Part shown: piece after piece, positions 34,690 to 45,965 of the stretch
How the letters are laid out: each line of letters starts with the position of its first letter
Numbering within the stretch: position 1 is the first letter of the stretch
Source: Sinonovacula constricta
Taxonomy: Eukaryota > Mollusca > Bivalvia > Cardiida > Solecurtidae
DNA: 64,000 nucleotides
Direction: 5' to 3'
Assembly (NCBI GenBank): GCA_007844125.1
Contig: CM017555.1
Coordinates: 27,147,624-27,211,623, forward strand
Notes under the pieces: model-generated
What the model was told of the DNA's origin: nothing
What the model saw: the letters and a program-made list of their open reading frames with translations, nothing else
The model's database searches: none
Program-made: the position numbers and the translations under genes

Positions 34690-34990
34690 CTGGCAATCTA
34701 GCCACCCCTCATCTGACGTGTTCCCTAATCATAGTTTCAGCAGCTGCATTACCAGCTGTCCAGAATAAGCGGACAAAAGACAGGCATTCTCTGGAACTTG
34801 TCAATTGCCCTCACACAAACAGTTAGTAATGAGGACACTAATGGACCAGTAGACCGTCAGACCACCACACTTCACATTGTCCAGTTATTAATGGTCAGTC
34901 CCTCCTGCCAAACCGAATCAATAGAACAAAACTAGTCATTTACAGCTAGCTAGCGCCACATGGGCCAGATTTGTCCATTCTGGGTCATAT
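34690..34990. other. Non-coding stretch of higher GC, possible regulatory element
   Basis: Composition is more balanced than the surroundings and it has no long frame and no match to the repeats of this window (for example GTAGACCGTCAGACCACCAC, CTAGCTAGCGCCACATGGGC). Conservation cannot be tested here; function is only a possibility. Confidence 0.2.
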
Positions 34991-35410
34991 ATATAAAGAC
35001 AGACATACATGAATGGGCAATGTTCCAGCTAAAAGTTCTGAGGCTAAATTCAGATTTCCACATTCAAGACACTATACACTTTACATCAATATATAGTTAG
35101 TTTTCTTCAAGTGCAACGATAGTACATGTTTAAGTTTTGTATTTATTTTCTTAAGAAATGTTCATTTGTAAAATGTTCTTGTTGCTGCCATATACACGTA
35201 CTGCAAATAGTCTGTGTCATTTAATTATGATTTTGCTATTAAAATTCCCCTTTTTTTGGTACCCAGAAAATTAATGGTACCAAAGTCACACTGTTTCAGT
35301 GAGTTCCAAATATGTGCAGTTTTGTAATGAAAGTTGGGATGATGACTGCTAAAATCAAATCTTAAATACTAAGTATAATGTTCTGCATGCAGGTTAAGTG
35401 GTGCTTTTGT

Positions 35411-35962
35411 TTTAGTTCAAACAGATTCTGACTTCAGTTCAAACAGACCATGGTATTAGTTCAATCAGACCCTGGCTTAAGTGCAATCAGTCCATGGTAT
35501 TAGTTCAATCAGACCCTGGCTTAAGTGCAATCAGACCATGGTATTAGTTCAATCAGACCCTGCCTTAAGTGCAATCAGACCATGGTATTAGCTCAATCAG
35601 ACCATGGCTTTAGTACAATCAGACCCTGGCTTTAGTTCAATCAGACCCTGGCTTAAGTGCAATCAGACCATGGTATAAGTTCAATCAGACCCTGGCTTTA
35701 GTACAATCAGACCATGGTATTAGCTCAATCAGACCCTAGATTTAGTTTAAACAGACCATGGTTAAAGTTCAAACAGACATGGCTTAGTTCAAACAGACAT
35801 GGCTTAAGTTCACACAGACCACGGCTTTAGTTCAAACAAACAGCTTGGCTTAAGTTCACACAGACCATGGCTTTAGTTTAAACAGACTTTGGTTTTAGTT
35901 CAATCAGACCATGGCTTAAGTTCAAACAAACCATGACCTAAGTTCAAACAGACCATGTTGTT
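35411..35962. repeat. 22-bp minisatellite, about two dozen units
   Basis: The unit is AGTTCAATCAGACCATGGTATT with an alternate ending CCCTGGCTTA. In the left half the two forms alternate as a 44-bp dimer; in the right half units are more diverged (AGTTCAAACAGACATGGCTT). Confidence 0.92.
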
Positions 35963-36726
35963 ATGACTTTGTTAATCTTGGATTAAATTAGCAGACAATA
36001 TATATATATACTGCCTGGAATAAACTTTACCCTGCATAACACCTACATTACATGTACAGCTGGTAAAGTAATAAATTGGCCAGATATAACATGCTTTTAA
36101 GGTTTTCTTTGCCCTATTATTGAAGTATATCTGTCTAAATGGCTTTTTGGCAATTGTTTGTAATGGAACTATTTTATGATTTCCTAGGAAATGTAACATA
36201 ATGACAAGTTTGGCTGTGAAGTCTGTTTGGAATTTGATCTTTATGGGAAGTAATTTGACTCGAGGGCAAAGAAGTTGATAAAAGCAAAGATAAAAAACAC
36301 CCATAAAAAACTGCAGTATTGTTTGCCCGTAAATTTCCTTATCTATTTTATTCTGTCTCAATCCAATCTATTTATACATCTTCAATCGTTTATTGTATTT
36401 CAACATATTAGTTTTTTATCCCCCTTAAAAAATTAAATTTAGCTCAACGTAACAACTAATGTTGAACAACAGGCTAACATGAACATCAGGCTACCAACAA
36501 ACAGGAATTTTGATATTTGTCTTGTTATCAGTTGAATGTTTTAATCGTATTCTTTATTTTCCAACTCTGCAAAAATCACTATTATTATGAAAAGAAGACT
36601 ATCCAATTTTGAGAAAATGTATCTATAAGTGGATATTGTTGAAATAATTATAGACATCAACACATATTTCTTGTCTGTCCTACTTCCTTTTATCATCACA
36701 AATTTTCCCCATTTTTAATTTTTGAA

Positions 36727-36862
36727 TCATGTTCTATCCTATCCTGATGCATAGAAAAACAATATATATGCATGCTTTAAAAGGTCACAATAGCTCCATC
36801 GCATGTTCTATCCTGATGCATAGAAAAACAATATATATGCATTAAAAGCTCACAATAGCTCC
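36727..36862. repeat. Tandem duplication of about 66 bp
   Basis: TATCCTGATGCATAGAAAAA and CAATATATATGCAT, then CTCACAATAGCTCC, occur twice almost unchanged. Confidence 0.85.
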
Positions 36863-37192
36863 CCCCCCACACACACTTTAAAATCAGGCTGTCTAGGGAA
36901 CTATGATCACAGCTCTCTACAATTTCCATTGTCAAACTTGAAAACAAGATATTATTTGTCTGTTATATATGTACATAGTATGTAATCAGGTTAAAAGAAA
37001 ATATTGTTACCATATATTAAATATGTCTTGTCTATATAACTTGTCAACATTTTCCAAAACAGCTTAATGGAAGCACAGACAACACCTTATTATTTTTAGG
37101 TTTTTTTTATCTAACTGATTTTCTTTAAAGCTTTTTAACTTTAATCCATAATCAGCATAAACATAATGCTTTTACTGAATCAATGTTACATT

Positions 37193-37395
37193 TCTTTGTT
37201 GGGTTTATTGTCACTTGCAGTATTTCAGTTATCTGGAGTAGGTGTCCACTTGAAGCAGATACAGTGCTGTCTTGACTGTGTATAGTATGACCACCTAGCA
37301 AGATACCACACCTAGACATTATCTGACACCAGGCCAACCAGTCATGGAACTACCCTTATACTTGCTTGTGCATTAGCAAGGGAGCAATATCAATG
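37193..37395 (-). mobile_element. SINE family 1, head missing
   Basis: Tail CTTTGTTGGGTTTATTGTC, core GTGTCCACTTGAAGCAGATA, and CAGGCCAACCAGTCATGGAA. Stops after GCATTAGCAAGGGAGCAATA, before the tRNA-like head. Confidence 0.8.
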
Positions 37396-37424
37396 TAAGG
37401 ATATATTTGATGATCGTACATTTT

Positions 37425-37650
37425 TTGTTTTGTTTTTTGTTTTCTTTTTCAAAAACAGCGCAGTGCATTATGGCCATTATAATGACATCTAGATGTCTGG
37501 GTAGAACATCGGTGCACTGCAGATCACCACGAAGACTATGGCCACATTAGTTCTTTGTCCTGAAACGGGACTCAAACCAACATAGTGAGAGGCTAAGCAA
37601 TCAGAGGAGTAACAAGGCGATGACTCTACCATTACACAACACACACCCTC
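37425..37650 (-). mobile_element. SINE family 3, near full length
   Basis: T-rich tail side on the left, GACATCTAGATGTCTGGGTA, GAAACGGGACTCAAACCAAC (reverse B box), and GACTCTACCATTACACAACA (reverse A box) on the right. Confidence 0.8.
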
Positions 37651-37765
37651 CTATAATCAAGAGTTTGACCCCAGCTACATTTGTGAATAACCCATACTAG
37701 TTCTTTGTAACTGGTTTGTACTGCTCCATTCTAAGTTTAAAAAAACACCTTTTGCTAGAGACTAT

Positions 37766-37865
37766 TAGCAAATAGTTTAGATCCTGATCAGACATCTCTG
37801 AGCGAGACCTGATCAGACATCTCTCAGCAAGACCTGACTGACCTGTATTTACACTATTTGCCTTA
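37766..37865. repeat. Hairpin repeat with duplicated centre
   Basis: Starts GCAAATAGTTTAGATCCTG and ends TGTATTTACACTATTTGCCT. Between the arms GACCTGATCAGACATCTCT occurs twice. The Harbinger-like element 37866-39075 is inserted at the TTA right at its edge. Confidence 0.75.
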
Positions 37866-39075
37866 GGCCAAAAAAAATTATATGTCTGGTTACGGTGACC
37901 CGATTGACCCTATTTTTTTCCGCCGACCCTAAACTTTTTTTCCCAATTTTGGTAAAAAAAAAATAGCAGCAAAGGTACGAACATTACTGGGTACGAACGA
38001 AAGGAAGCGGTGCAAGCGTCTACACTACAAACAGAGATGGCGCTGGCGGACGAACCCGCGTGCATTTTAGCCGTGATTGCCGATAAATGTATTCATCGCC
38101 ATGAGGCGTACAGAAAAATGTCATCTTTCCCCCTAAAATATACGTTCGAGGATGTTTTTCGTTCATTTCATATTCAACCAGTCAACAATTGGTCAACAAA
38201 GGCATTCAGCATGATGAACGGAGAAAATGCTTACGAGGTTTTTATTTTTATACATATATTGCGATATTGTGTCGGTAAAAATTTAAAATAAACTGGCTGT
38301 TGCCGGGCAATTTTTTTTAAAGATATAAATGCCTGGTTCTCAATTAATATTTTAAAAAGCTGGCCACTTGTACTGGCCAAATTTTATTACAAAAATTAAT
38401 CGACTTGTACTGGCCAAAATGTTTTTATAAATATTTATATAAAGGATGATGTGCCAAACAAATTGCAATGATATTAATTTTAAATGGGGGCTACTGCCCC
38501 AAACCCCTGCTTCTCTCGCCCAAACGTCTCTGGTCTTTTTGTGTCTTCAACATGCGGGGTCTGGTTAACTAGATTCTATCCACTGTAAAATCATATATTT
38601 AATATTATATACAATATTTTGCTGGGGTGTCAGTGCCAGATAAATTTACATATTGTAAAGGCTCGAACTTAAAACAATCATATTATATTTATTGTTCATT
38701 TTGCAATCTGAAACACTTTTCTAACCTTTTTCGAACCTTTGCACTAAGGGAGCCTCATTAACGGCCTATAGGGTTAATATTGTGCATACCCTTCACCGTG
38801 CAGCTATGTTACATGGCAGGTTAGCAGACAGAGGATGACTAAAAAGCCAAAAGGTACATAAAAAGCTGTTATATTGTGTTTAATACACACACAATATTGG
38901 GTTTAATACACACACGCAAGCAATTATTGGTGAATACATTTAGCTACAATGAAAAGAGTGATATGCTGTCCAACAAGCAAAACTAAAAAAAAAAAAAAAA
39001 AAAAAAAAATTGCCTACCTACCTACCCTATTTTTGTTTAACATGTCACAGTAACCAGACATATTTTTTTTTGGCC
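37866..39075. mobile_element. Harbinger-like DNA transposon with TTA target duplication
   Basis: Both ends begin GGCCAAAAAAAA and continue TATGTCTGGTTACNGTGAC as inverted copies over about 32 bp. TTA is directly repeated outside (37863-37865 and 39076-39078). TTA/TAA three-base duplications are the hallmark of the PIF/Harbinger superfamily. At 1210 bp with no transposase it is non-autonomous. It contains a CpG-rich ORF on the plus strand (38037-38291) and an (A)n run of about 29 at 38981-39009. ISL2EU-type elements are a less likely alternative. Confidence 0.72.
38037..38291 (+). CDS. Unknown 84-residue ORF, or a captured first exon, inside the Harbinger-like element
   Basis: ATG at 38037 lies in a good context (GAG before, G after) and starts ATGGCGCTGGCGGACGAAC, a CpG-dense stretch typical of animal first exons. 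The frame runs 84 codons to TAA 38289-38291. The first 68 or so residues look coding: MALADEPACILAVIADKC, then HRHEAYRKMSSFPLKYTFED and NNWSTKAFSMMNGENAYE. After codon GAG a GTTTTT could act as a splice donor, and the last residues (IFIHILRYCVGKNLK) may be intron read-through. No domain is recognised; it is not an obvious Harbinger nuclease or Myb-like protein. It could be a remnant transposon exon, a host exon captured by the element, or chance. Confidence 0.4.
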   Translation: MALADEPACILAVIADKCIHRHEAYRKMSSFPLKYTFEDVFRSFHIQPVNNWSTKAFSMMNGENAYEVFIFIHILRYCVGKNLK

Positions 39076-39078
39076 TTA

Positions 39079-40908
39079 GTTTTAACACAATGTGCTTAGC
39101 AGGTTAAGTGTTAAAATGAAAACTTGTTACCATATGAATTGTCTGTCTATATTAATCTTCTTGTCAATATATTCTCCAAAAATCATAAACAGCTTATTGG
39201 ACAATTCCACTTTTTTGTCTGCACAATGTATATTTTGGGGTTTTGAGTGTTATGGATATTTTGTTTTCAATATTTACTATCCTCTCATGGGATATTATAC
39301 TTTACAGGAACACAGATTTTTAGACAGTGTAACAATGTTAAGCCAATTTTTTCTGCTTTTGTGTTTCAGCAGGTTTTCTTTCCTTGCTGGAAACATAGTT
39401 ATACCAACAACAAAGTTATGCCAACAACTTATGGAACTTTTATCAACAAAATTATTCTTGCCATACTTATATCTTTCAATTTAAGTGGCATCAATATGTT
39501 CAAAAGTCATTTTTTAATCAATGTTTTTTTAGGGAGGGGGTCTATCACTACTTACATCTTATTTATTTGAAAAATTTACATATAAATTCCATATTATATA
39601 TCATGTTTACATACATATATTGCAACATTAAGTTCATTTTCTTTAATATGATCCACATAAACATATACAAGACCTATACATAGGTGTCTCTAATAGCATT
39701 ATGTATTTGTAGGTCAAATGTAAGGCAAATTTGTGTAAAGTTTAAAATCTACATACAGACATATATATCAAATAGTTTTATATAATCATTTTTGTGATAG
39801 GTTCAAGCATTTTTTATTATTATTATTTTTTAAAATCTTTACACAATTGGTTATGTATTTCATTTGGGGTTTTTCAGTATATACATCTTGTTCTCATTGT
39901 TGTAAAAGCATGTTTTACATGTTTCACATTATGCAACAACTAATCCTTCAAAAGTGACAACTGTTCACTCTTACCCAGTTAGGCACAAGTGGTCTAACTT
40001 ATTAAGAGTGGTCACGTGTTACAAGTGGTCACTATGCTGTAAGTGGTCAGTTAAGGTCCTCCCAAGCAATTTGTTCTTTAATTGTTGTCTAATCAGCGGT
40101 CATGTGTCTTCTGCGGCTAGCAGTCAGCTTGATTGGGCAAATCCTTCTTTACTTGACTTCTCATTAGCTGCCAATTAACAAATGTCAATCGCCAGTTGCG
40201 GGGTCTCGCAATGAATGTAGATCTATTGATCCCGCAGCTCTCCACCCACCTGTCCACTATATCACACTTAATTGTCCTGATCTCCCAATCAGCATAGATT
40301 CCTAGTTATCATCCATCTGGTAAGGGAGCAAGTGTCTGAGGGAATACATATTCAGCATACATGGTAGTGAAATAGGTAGCAGAAGCTTTAATTTAATTCC
40401 AAATATACTTCAAACTGTTGAAATCAATAAAATTGGTTGAATTTTCAACATTATAAACATACACTATAAAAGGAAGGATAAAGAAAGAGTTTTATTACAA
40501 GTGGAAAAGATTGAATTAAGCCTTTGAAGCCAGTGGACTTAGCAGCAATCCTATCAAACATAACTAATACAGACATACTAAAATAAAAAACAAACAAGTT
40601 TTGGGTTGCTGCTATCTTGTTGCTTTTTCTTTTTTGGCAAGGGGTCAAAAAGGTGGTCATATGGTCATTTTTGATACTTTTCAATCTGTGTAACATTTTG
40701 TAATATTCTAAGGAAATAAGTTAGCATTAGATTGCCACTATGTGCAGGAGGTAGGACCATAAATTAATCAGTCCCTGTCAATCAATCTACAGGAGTCCAG
40801 CCAGAAGGGCTTCCACATACATTTATAAACTGTCAATCATAAAAAATAATAGTCTACACAATTTCCCAAGACAGTGTATATTGTTAGTTGTCTCATTATT
40901 TTGGGATA
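39079..40908. other. Gene-free DNA; hydrophobic chance frames
   Basis: Overlapping 130- and 107-codon frames at 39092-39570 read low-complexity hydrophobic sequence in two registers and are judged non-coding. Positions 39107-39190 resemble 36990-37075, suggesting an old local duplication. 40000-40330 is a less AT-rich, frame-free stretch. Confidence 0.45.
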
Positions 40909-41644
40909 CAGTCCAATCTTACTCGAGCGAAATAGTAAGGGGCCACCAAAAAGTTTTGTTATAACAAGTTCCTTGCAAAGCTGTTTCACTCATGATTGCG
41001 TCGTATCTGAGTCTAAACTGCTGTAAACTGGCGCTGTCGTAACAATAAATATCACATAGGTGTTGACGTGTTCAAAGGGATAACAATAAAGACAAATAAT
41101 GGTGTTGTTATTTTTTCATATAGTACATGAAAACAAACATGCATATATGTATTCACTTAATTGCTCAGAATACTCTACACCTGAACTTTTCACATAATAA
41201 ACTAGCGTAAGTTGTATGTAATGTTCAGCTGATGAAACAGCCATGGCAATCAGCAATTCTGTCTAAACTTATATATCAATGGTTACATATGACAATTACT
41301 CGAAGGATATCCCTGCTACAAACAATCACGCTTGGTCGCAGCGATAAAGGTGAAGGTGTTGATTGACTAATTACGCATAACAATATCCGCTCTACAGGTG
41401 CGACATGTGTCACTCCTGAAGGTGTGAAAAGCACTCCTCACTATTGCATGTCTCCAATCTACGAATATTTGGCTCTAGGGATTAGAAGTTGACTGATATA
41501 CTGAATCTCTCATTATATCCTTTCTCGATCAAATGAATCTTTTTTTACATGAAATAAAAAACAAACTCTGACAGGACCTACAAACTTCCTTGCATTACAC
41601 CATCCTCTTGTTTTTTCGAATATCACTCAAGCGAGATTTCACTG
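40909..41644. mobile_element. pogo/Tigger-like MITE (Tc1/mariner superfamily)
   Basis: The left end is CAGTCCAATCTTACTCGAGC and the right end (reverse complement) CAGTGAAATCTCGCTTGAGT, imperfect terminal inverted repeats opening CAGT. TA is duplicated outside (40907-40908 and 41645-41646). The CAGTGxAAxCTCGCTTxAG pattern is the pogo/Tigger end signature. 736 bp, no transposase frame, CpG-containing interior. Confidence 0.75.
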
Positions 41645-42224
41645 TATTTGTATTTACCAAGTTTGTCTACGAGTATGCAGCACTACTTTTTGTCATGCGA
41701 TAAAGAGTTGAACTTTATTAGGTCGGTTGCATTAGCATGAAGCAGTAACATTGTATTCACTGCGTTATTGGGCCAGGCTTGACCAGCTGTAACCCTAGTT
41801 GGGTTAATGTCCAATGCACTACAATCAGCTTCCAGCATTCAACCATCCAAAGTTCTGACAGCTCCTAACATCCATTTTACATTCAATGCTGACTGTACCA
41901 TTTCTGGGTAGGTCTATATTCTTATCTTTCAGTGTTTGAATCTCTTCCTCTCACTAAATATAACTGAGCATGCTTGTTTCTGAATTCATTCAGAATCACA
42001 AAAAAGTAAAGAAAAGCATGGATTTGAGCCAGTTATTGTCCATCAAAAGTAAAAGCTTCCATTTTGTTCCAAAGTGCAATGTTGTTGATGACTTGTTATA
42101 TGACCACAACATTATTCAGAAAGCCAACTAGTCTATCAATAAAATCACTATCAAAAATTGATTTCCATAAAAATTGCAATAAAATATCAGCTTTGTTGAA
42201 CCAGCTGTGCCCTAGATCTATAAC

Positions 42225-42625
42225 TGACCATTACACAGAAATTAGTGTCAAGTATACAACAATCCCCGCTGACCAATTCTGACAGACACTACATCAATCA
42301 AAGAGTTTTTAACCTGGACATAGATTGGACAACGTCTGGCTAAGATGCGATTCTCATTTTTCTTTTTTGTCTAAATTTGCCTATCTTATGAGACTATCCA
42401 TATGCTTCTATATGAAATTACTGACAAACAGATTTCCAGAAATGCTGAAAACATTGTCCAGTATACAACGATCTCCACTGACCAGTTCTGAAGTTCTGAC
42501 AGACACTGCATCAACGATAGTTTTTCCCTCAGGGCACTCATTGGACAAGGTCTGGCTAAGACTTTATTTTTCTCACTTTTCTGTCTATATTAGCCTCTCA
42601 GAGTGCCTGTATATGTTTCTGTTAT
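42225..42625. repeat. Diverged tandem duplication
   Basis: AGTATACAACAATCCCCGCT, GACCAATTCTGACAGACACT and GGACAACGTCTGGCTAAGA recur as AGTATACAACGATCTCCACT, GACCAGTTCTGAAG and GGACAAGGTCTGGCTAAGA about 210 bp further. The 100-codon frame across it is not considered a gene. Confidence 0.7.
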
Positions 42626-43703
42626 AATGTAATAATTGTCTTTATATCTGTTTTTAATGCCAAAATGTTACCCTTTGTCTCCATATCTCTTCAGAGAATA
42701 AGACAATAATCAAGTATAATAAAAAACAAGAAATGTTTATAGATTATTAAAAATCAATTTATAAAACTTCATTTGTTGTCAGTAATTAGGAGCTCTTTGA
42801 GTCTTCAAGCACACAGGGTCAGAGGAAAAGCAACAAGACAGAAGAAATGTGAAATATACAGTGTTTAATATATAGTGTTTAAGATGTTTTTAAGGTTTAA
42901 TGTATGTATATGATTCATGATATTTCAGTCAGTTGTACATGTTAAATGTTTATAAAACAAAAGTGTTAAAAAAATACAAATCCATGGTAACCTAAGTTTC
43001 AATAAAATAATAAATGACTGATATTGGCCAATAATCAATTGTTATTTTTTAGCCACTTTTATTTAGTATCTCTCATATCTGTCTGGACATACCTTGGGCA
43101 TATCCCTTCCTGGATTTTCTATTTAACTATAACCATATAGTTAAATTATTGTTTACTATGCTATATATTCATGGAATTAATTAAAAGACAACACATATGC
43201 ATTTTCATATTTTGCATTATTCTTCGCTACTTTTTCACATTTTATATTCTTCACATATGTTGGATTAGACCTGAGCAAGATAGAATCAAAACCAACAATG
43301 TGTCTAAAATTTTGAACTAAATGAGGTATAGTTAGTAGACATCCTTTCTCTATCTCCACATGTATGTTTGCCCATGGCTATGCCCATACACTGTCCAATC
43401 CTTTAGGAAATAACTAACTTGCTTCTAAGATAAGAGACTGGGGAATCTCATCACATCCATTATAAGGTTTATTTATATCCATAAAAACAAGTTAGCATAG
43501 AATAGTTTACCCCCAGAAGAAACTCCAATGCCATTCATCTACACCACTTCTTCAGAGCAATAATCAGTCAACAACTCCCAATAGTAAACTAAAATATATG
43601 GACACATAAACATCTGTATCAAAGCAGGAAGATATTTATTCAAACTCATTAATTCTCAAACCTTCATGTCTAAACATAGACTCCCCAACTCAAGTATGCA
43701 TAA

Positions 43704-43832
43704 ACAAGAGATGTTTAAAAAAAACACTATATGACTCTTTTGCTGCCTGGTTTCACTTACATACCCCAAAACAAAAATCATGTTCAAGGTCACTGTGACC
43801 TTGACCTTTGTGCCAAAGACATACTAAATGCC
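43704..43832 (+). repeat. AACAAGAGATGTTT repeat fragment
   Basis: Head AACAAGAGATGTTTAAAAAA and the phrase CAAGGTCACTGTGACCTTGA (palindrome AAGGTCACTGTGACCTT) recall a dispersed repeat I associate with bivalves. Abuts the non-LTR fragment. Confidence 0.55.
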
Positions 43833-44340
43833 TTATTTGTATTTGTATTTTACGGCACACCGACACTTAGCAGGTCATACGGCGCCGAACACTATGAAGT
43901 TTAACATAAATAGGGTATAATCTGGTAAAAATTCAAATATATGAGTAGAAATATAAAAAACTGGTTAAAATTATATGAAATATAATTGAATACAGGTTAG
44001 TACAATAAACATTTAAAATACAATGTTAGCATAATATATAGTTTAAAAATTTATAACTTATTAAGAATACCAATCTCGTTCAGGAATAAAACAAGATTAG
44101 AATTAGACATTCGCTTAAATTGTTTGTACATTATTGACATTAAAATACTTAGACCGAATATGGTCTGTGTCAATACTATGTAATAAAATATGGTTAACTG
44201 TCAGTAGTTCCTGGCAAGGAATGCATTCAGGCTGAATTTCTCTTTTTAAAAGATATGAATGAGTTAATCTAGTATGTCCAATGCGAAAGCAAGTAAGAGT
44301 GATGTCTTCCCGCTCGAACTGCCTCATATATATTAAGTAA
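43833..44340 (-). mobile_element. 3' end of a non-LTR retrotransposon
   Basis: On the minus strand a reverse-transcriptase/RNase H polyprotein tail is followed by a 3' UTR ending in a conserved block (GGCGCCGTATGACCTGCTAA, then GTCGGTGTGCCGTAAAATAC) and a short ACAAAT-type repeat tail at 43833-43850. The GGCGCCGTATGACC...GTGCCGTAAAA block is what I associate with the 3' ends of molluscan Jockey/I-type (possibly Nimb) elements. It is severely 5'-truncated, as is usual for such insertions. Confidence 0.75.
44051..44327 (-). pseudogene. Non-LTR retrotransposon polyprotein, C-terminal remnant with frameshift
   Basis: The minus-strand frame from 44327 contains RIGHTRLTHSYLLKRE and a Cys/His cluster (PECIPCQELLTVNHILL), the C-terminal signature of non-LTR element polyproteins after the RNase H region. 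The frame stops at 44115, but the expected continuation (LVLFLNEIGILNKL, stop at 44051-44053) is present in a neighbouring frame, so a one- or two-base indel lies near 44110-44130. Non-functional. Confidence 0.75.
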
Positions 44341-45145
44341 CTATAAGCTACACATGTCAGCTAACACCCCCAGAATCCTGCCATTACAGTTCTTTCATCA
44401 TTAAAAAAAAAAATTATATTAGCACACTATCAGCCCGTAAGTGTTCAAACTTCTTATCTCCGAGGCTACATACCTATCTAACCCTAAGCTACATAAAGCA
44501 GCTAACACATTTTCCAATCCTGCAATTACTGGTTTTTTATCATTTTAAGAAAATAATATTAGCACATTATCAGCCCATAAATGTATTTAAACCTAGAACA
44601 GTCAAGCAAAAAAAAAAAACAAAAAAAATTTGAATCATTTTCAGCACCTTGAGACTGTGAGAACAAGAACCTTTAAGTCTTTGATGACACTGAATTTCCA
44701 GACATTGATTAGTGACAAGCCTCCCAATCCAGCTATCATTTTACCATCCCTCAGCCCAGAAGTAAAACAATCCATCATAACATTAATATTCACAAACATT
44801 ACCCTTGTAGAATACATGATTAGGCTTTTTAACACTGAATCTGCTGGTTGGTAAATCTAGGCAGTAAATATGTTACAATCAGAATACATCATTAGAATAT
44901 ATATTGGTTAGGTCATATGATGAATAAAATAGGAGAACCATATGTTGACCGTTCTTTCCTATAAAAGGTACTAAATGTGAAAATAATATATTACGGTAAA
45001 TGTGTAACCTGTCCAAAGAAAAATGACCGGACTCACTGCCATTAACATTAATTGCCACAAACATTTCCCTTGTAGAATACCTGATTAGGCTACTTCAACA
45101 CTTCAATCACTTGGTTTGCCAAGTCTAGTCACAAAATTGCTTTAG
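44341..45145. repeat. Set of diverged local duplications
   Basis: AGCTACACATGTCAGCTAAC ... TATTAGCACACTATCAGCCC recurs as AGCTACATAAAGCAGCTAAC ... TATTAGCACATTATCAGCCC. Separately, CATTACCCTTGTAGAATACA at about 44798 recurs as CATTTCCCTTGTAGAATACC at about 45062. Both show past tandem duplication. Confidence 0.6.
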
Positions 45146-45839
45146 CATATCATCAGAATATATTTATAGTAGTTGAAAATGCCCTTCCAAAAAAGATTAC
45201 CACAGTTGCTATTGTTTTTGTTGGCAAAACAAAAAACAGCAACTTCTAGAGTGGTCATGTGATTGTTTTAAATGAGTTTCTAGCAGTTGTATAGAACAAA
45301 GACTTCAGAATAGGAATTTTGATAAAAATCTACATTATTCCTAGCCAATAAAGCTAACTATTAAAGCACAGATACATTTGTTAACTAATTAAACTAATCA
45401 GAATTTCACAATCATATTTAAACATTCAAATTTCTATTTAGCATTATTTTAACAAAGTGCATAAGGTTTTGAGTGTTTGGAGCTGTTGTACAAACATATT
45501 TGATTTTTTTAACATCATTTTGACTATTTGGGTTAACTTTACTTTTTTCATCATCTTAACTCTTTTTAGCATCCTTCTTGACAATATAACAAATCTTTTC
45601 TGGCTTAATTTGGACTTTTCTCATATATAAATGACCTACTGATTCTCTGTGAGTACAACTCCACCCCACACCTGACCACCCAGGTCACCTGAGACTAGAA
45701 TCAAAAAGGTAGGGGGTCAAGGAGTCAAAACATATTTGTAGTGAATCACTTTCAAATAGTGTAGATAAATTCTAGGACAATTACTCTTAAAGAAGCTAAA
45801 CCAGTCACCATTTTATAACAACAGTGTGGAGTGAAATAC

Positions 45840-45965
45840 AACACAGTGACCAATTATGATCATTATAGCGACGTCCAGAATATTCTGGTGTAGGAAGACA
45901 AATGTCTGGAAAGAACCATTGGTGCACTGTAGATCAGCTGGAAGAGCTTTCCAAATTAAGCCCTT
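45840..45965 (-). mobile_element. SINE family 3 fragment
   Basis: CAGTGACCAATTATGATCAT, GACGTCCAG, TCTGGAAAGAACCATTGGTG and GAAGAGCTTTCCAAATTAAG; the head is missing past 45965. Confidence 0.7.

Noticed and set aside
35972..36361. 129-codon minus-strand frame, one of the longest in the window
   Set aside because: Composition is AT-driven (Lys, Ile, Phe, Tyr), there is no recognisable domain and no promoter-like or splice context. Expected by chance in 64 kb.
39092..39570. Overlapping 130- and 107-codon plus-strand frames
   Set aside because: Both registers read hydrophobic low-complexity residues from a T-rich tract, and part of it is an old duplication of intron sequence near 37000.
42325..42627. 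100-codon plus-strand frame
   Set aside because: Lies over a diverged tandem duplication, with no recognisable domain; the sister copy does not keep the frame.
45600..45720. Minus-strand stretch with acceptor-like TCTCAG and about 19 open codons (VTWVVRCGVELY)
   Set aside because: No matching donor and partner exon, and no similarity to kinesin sequence.
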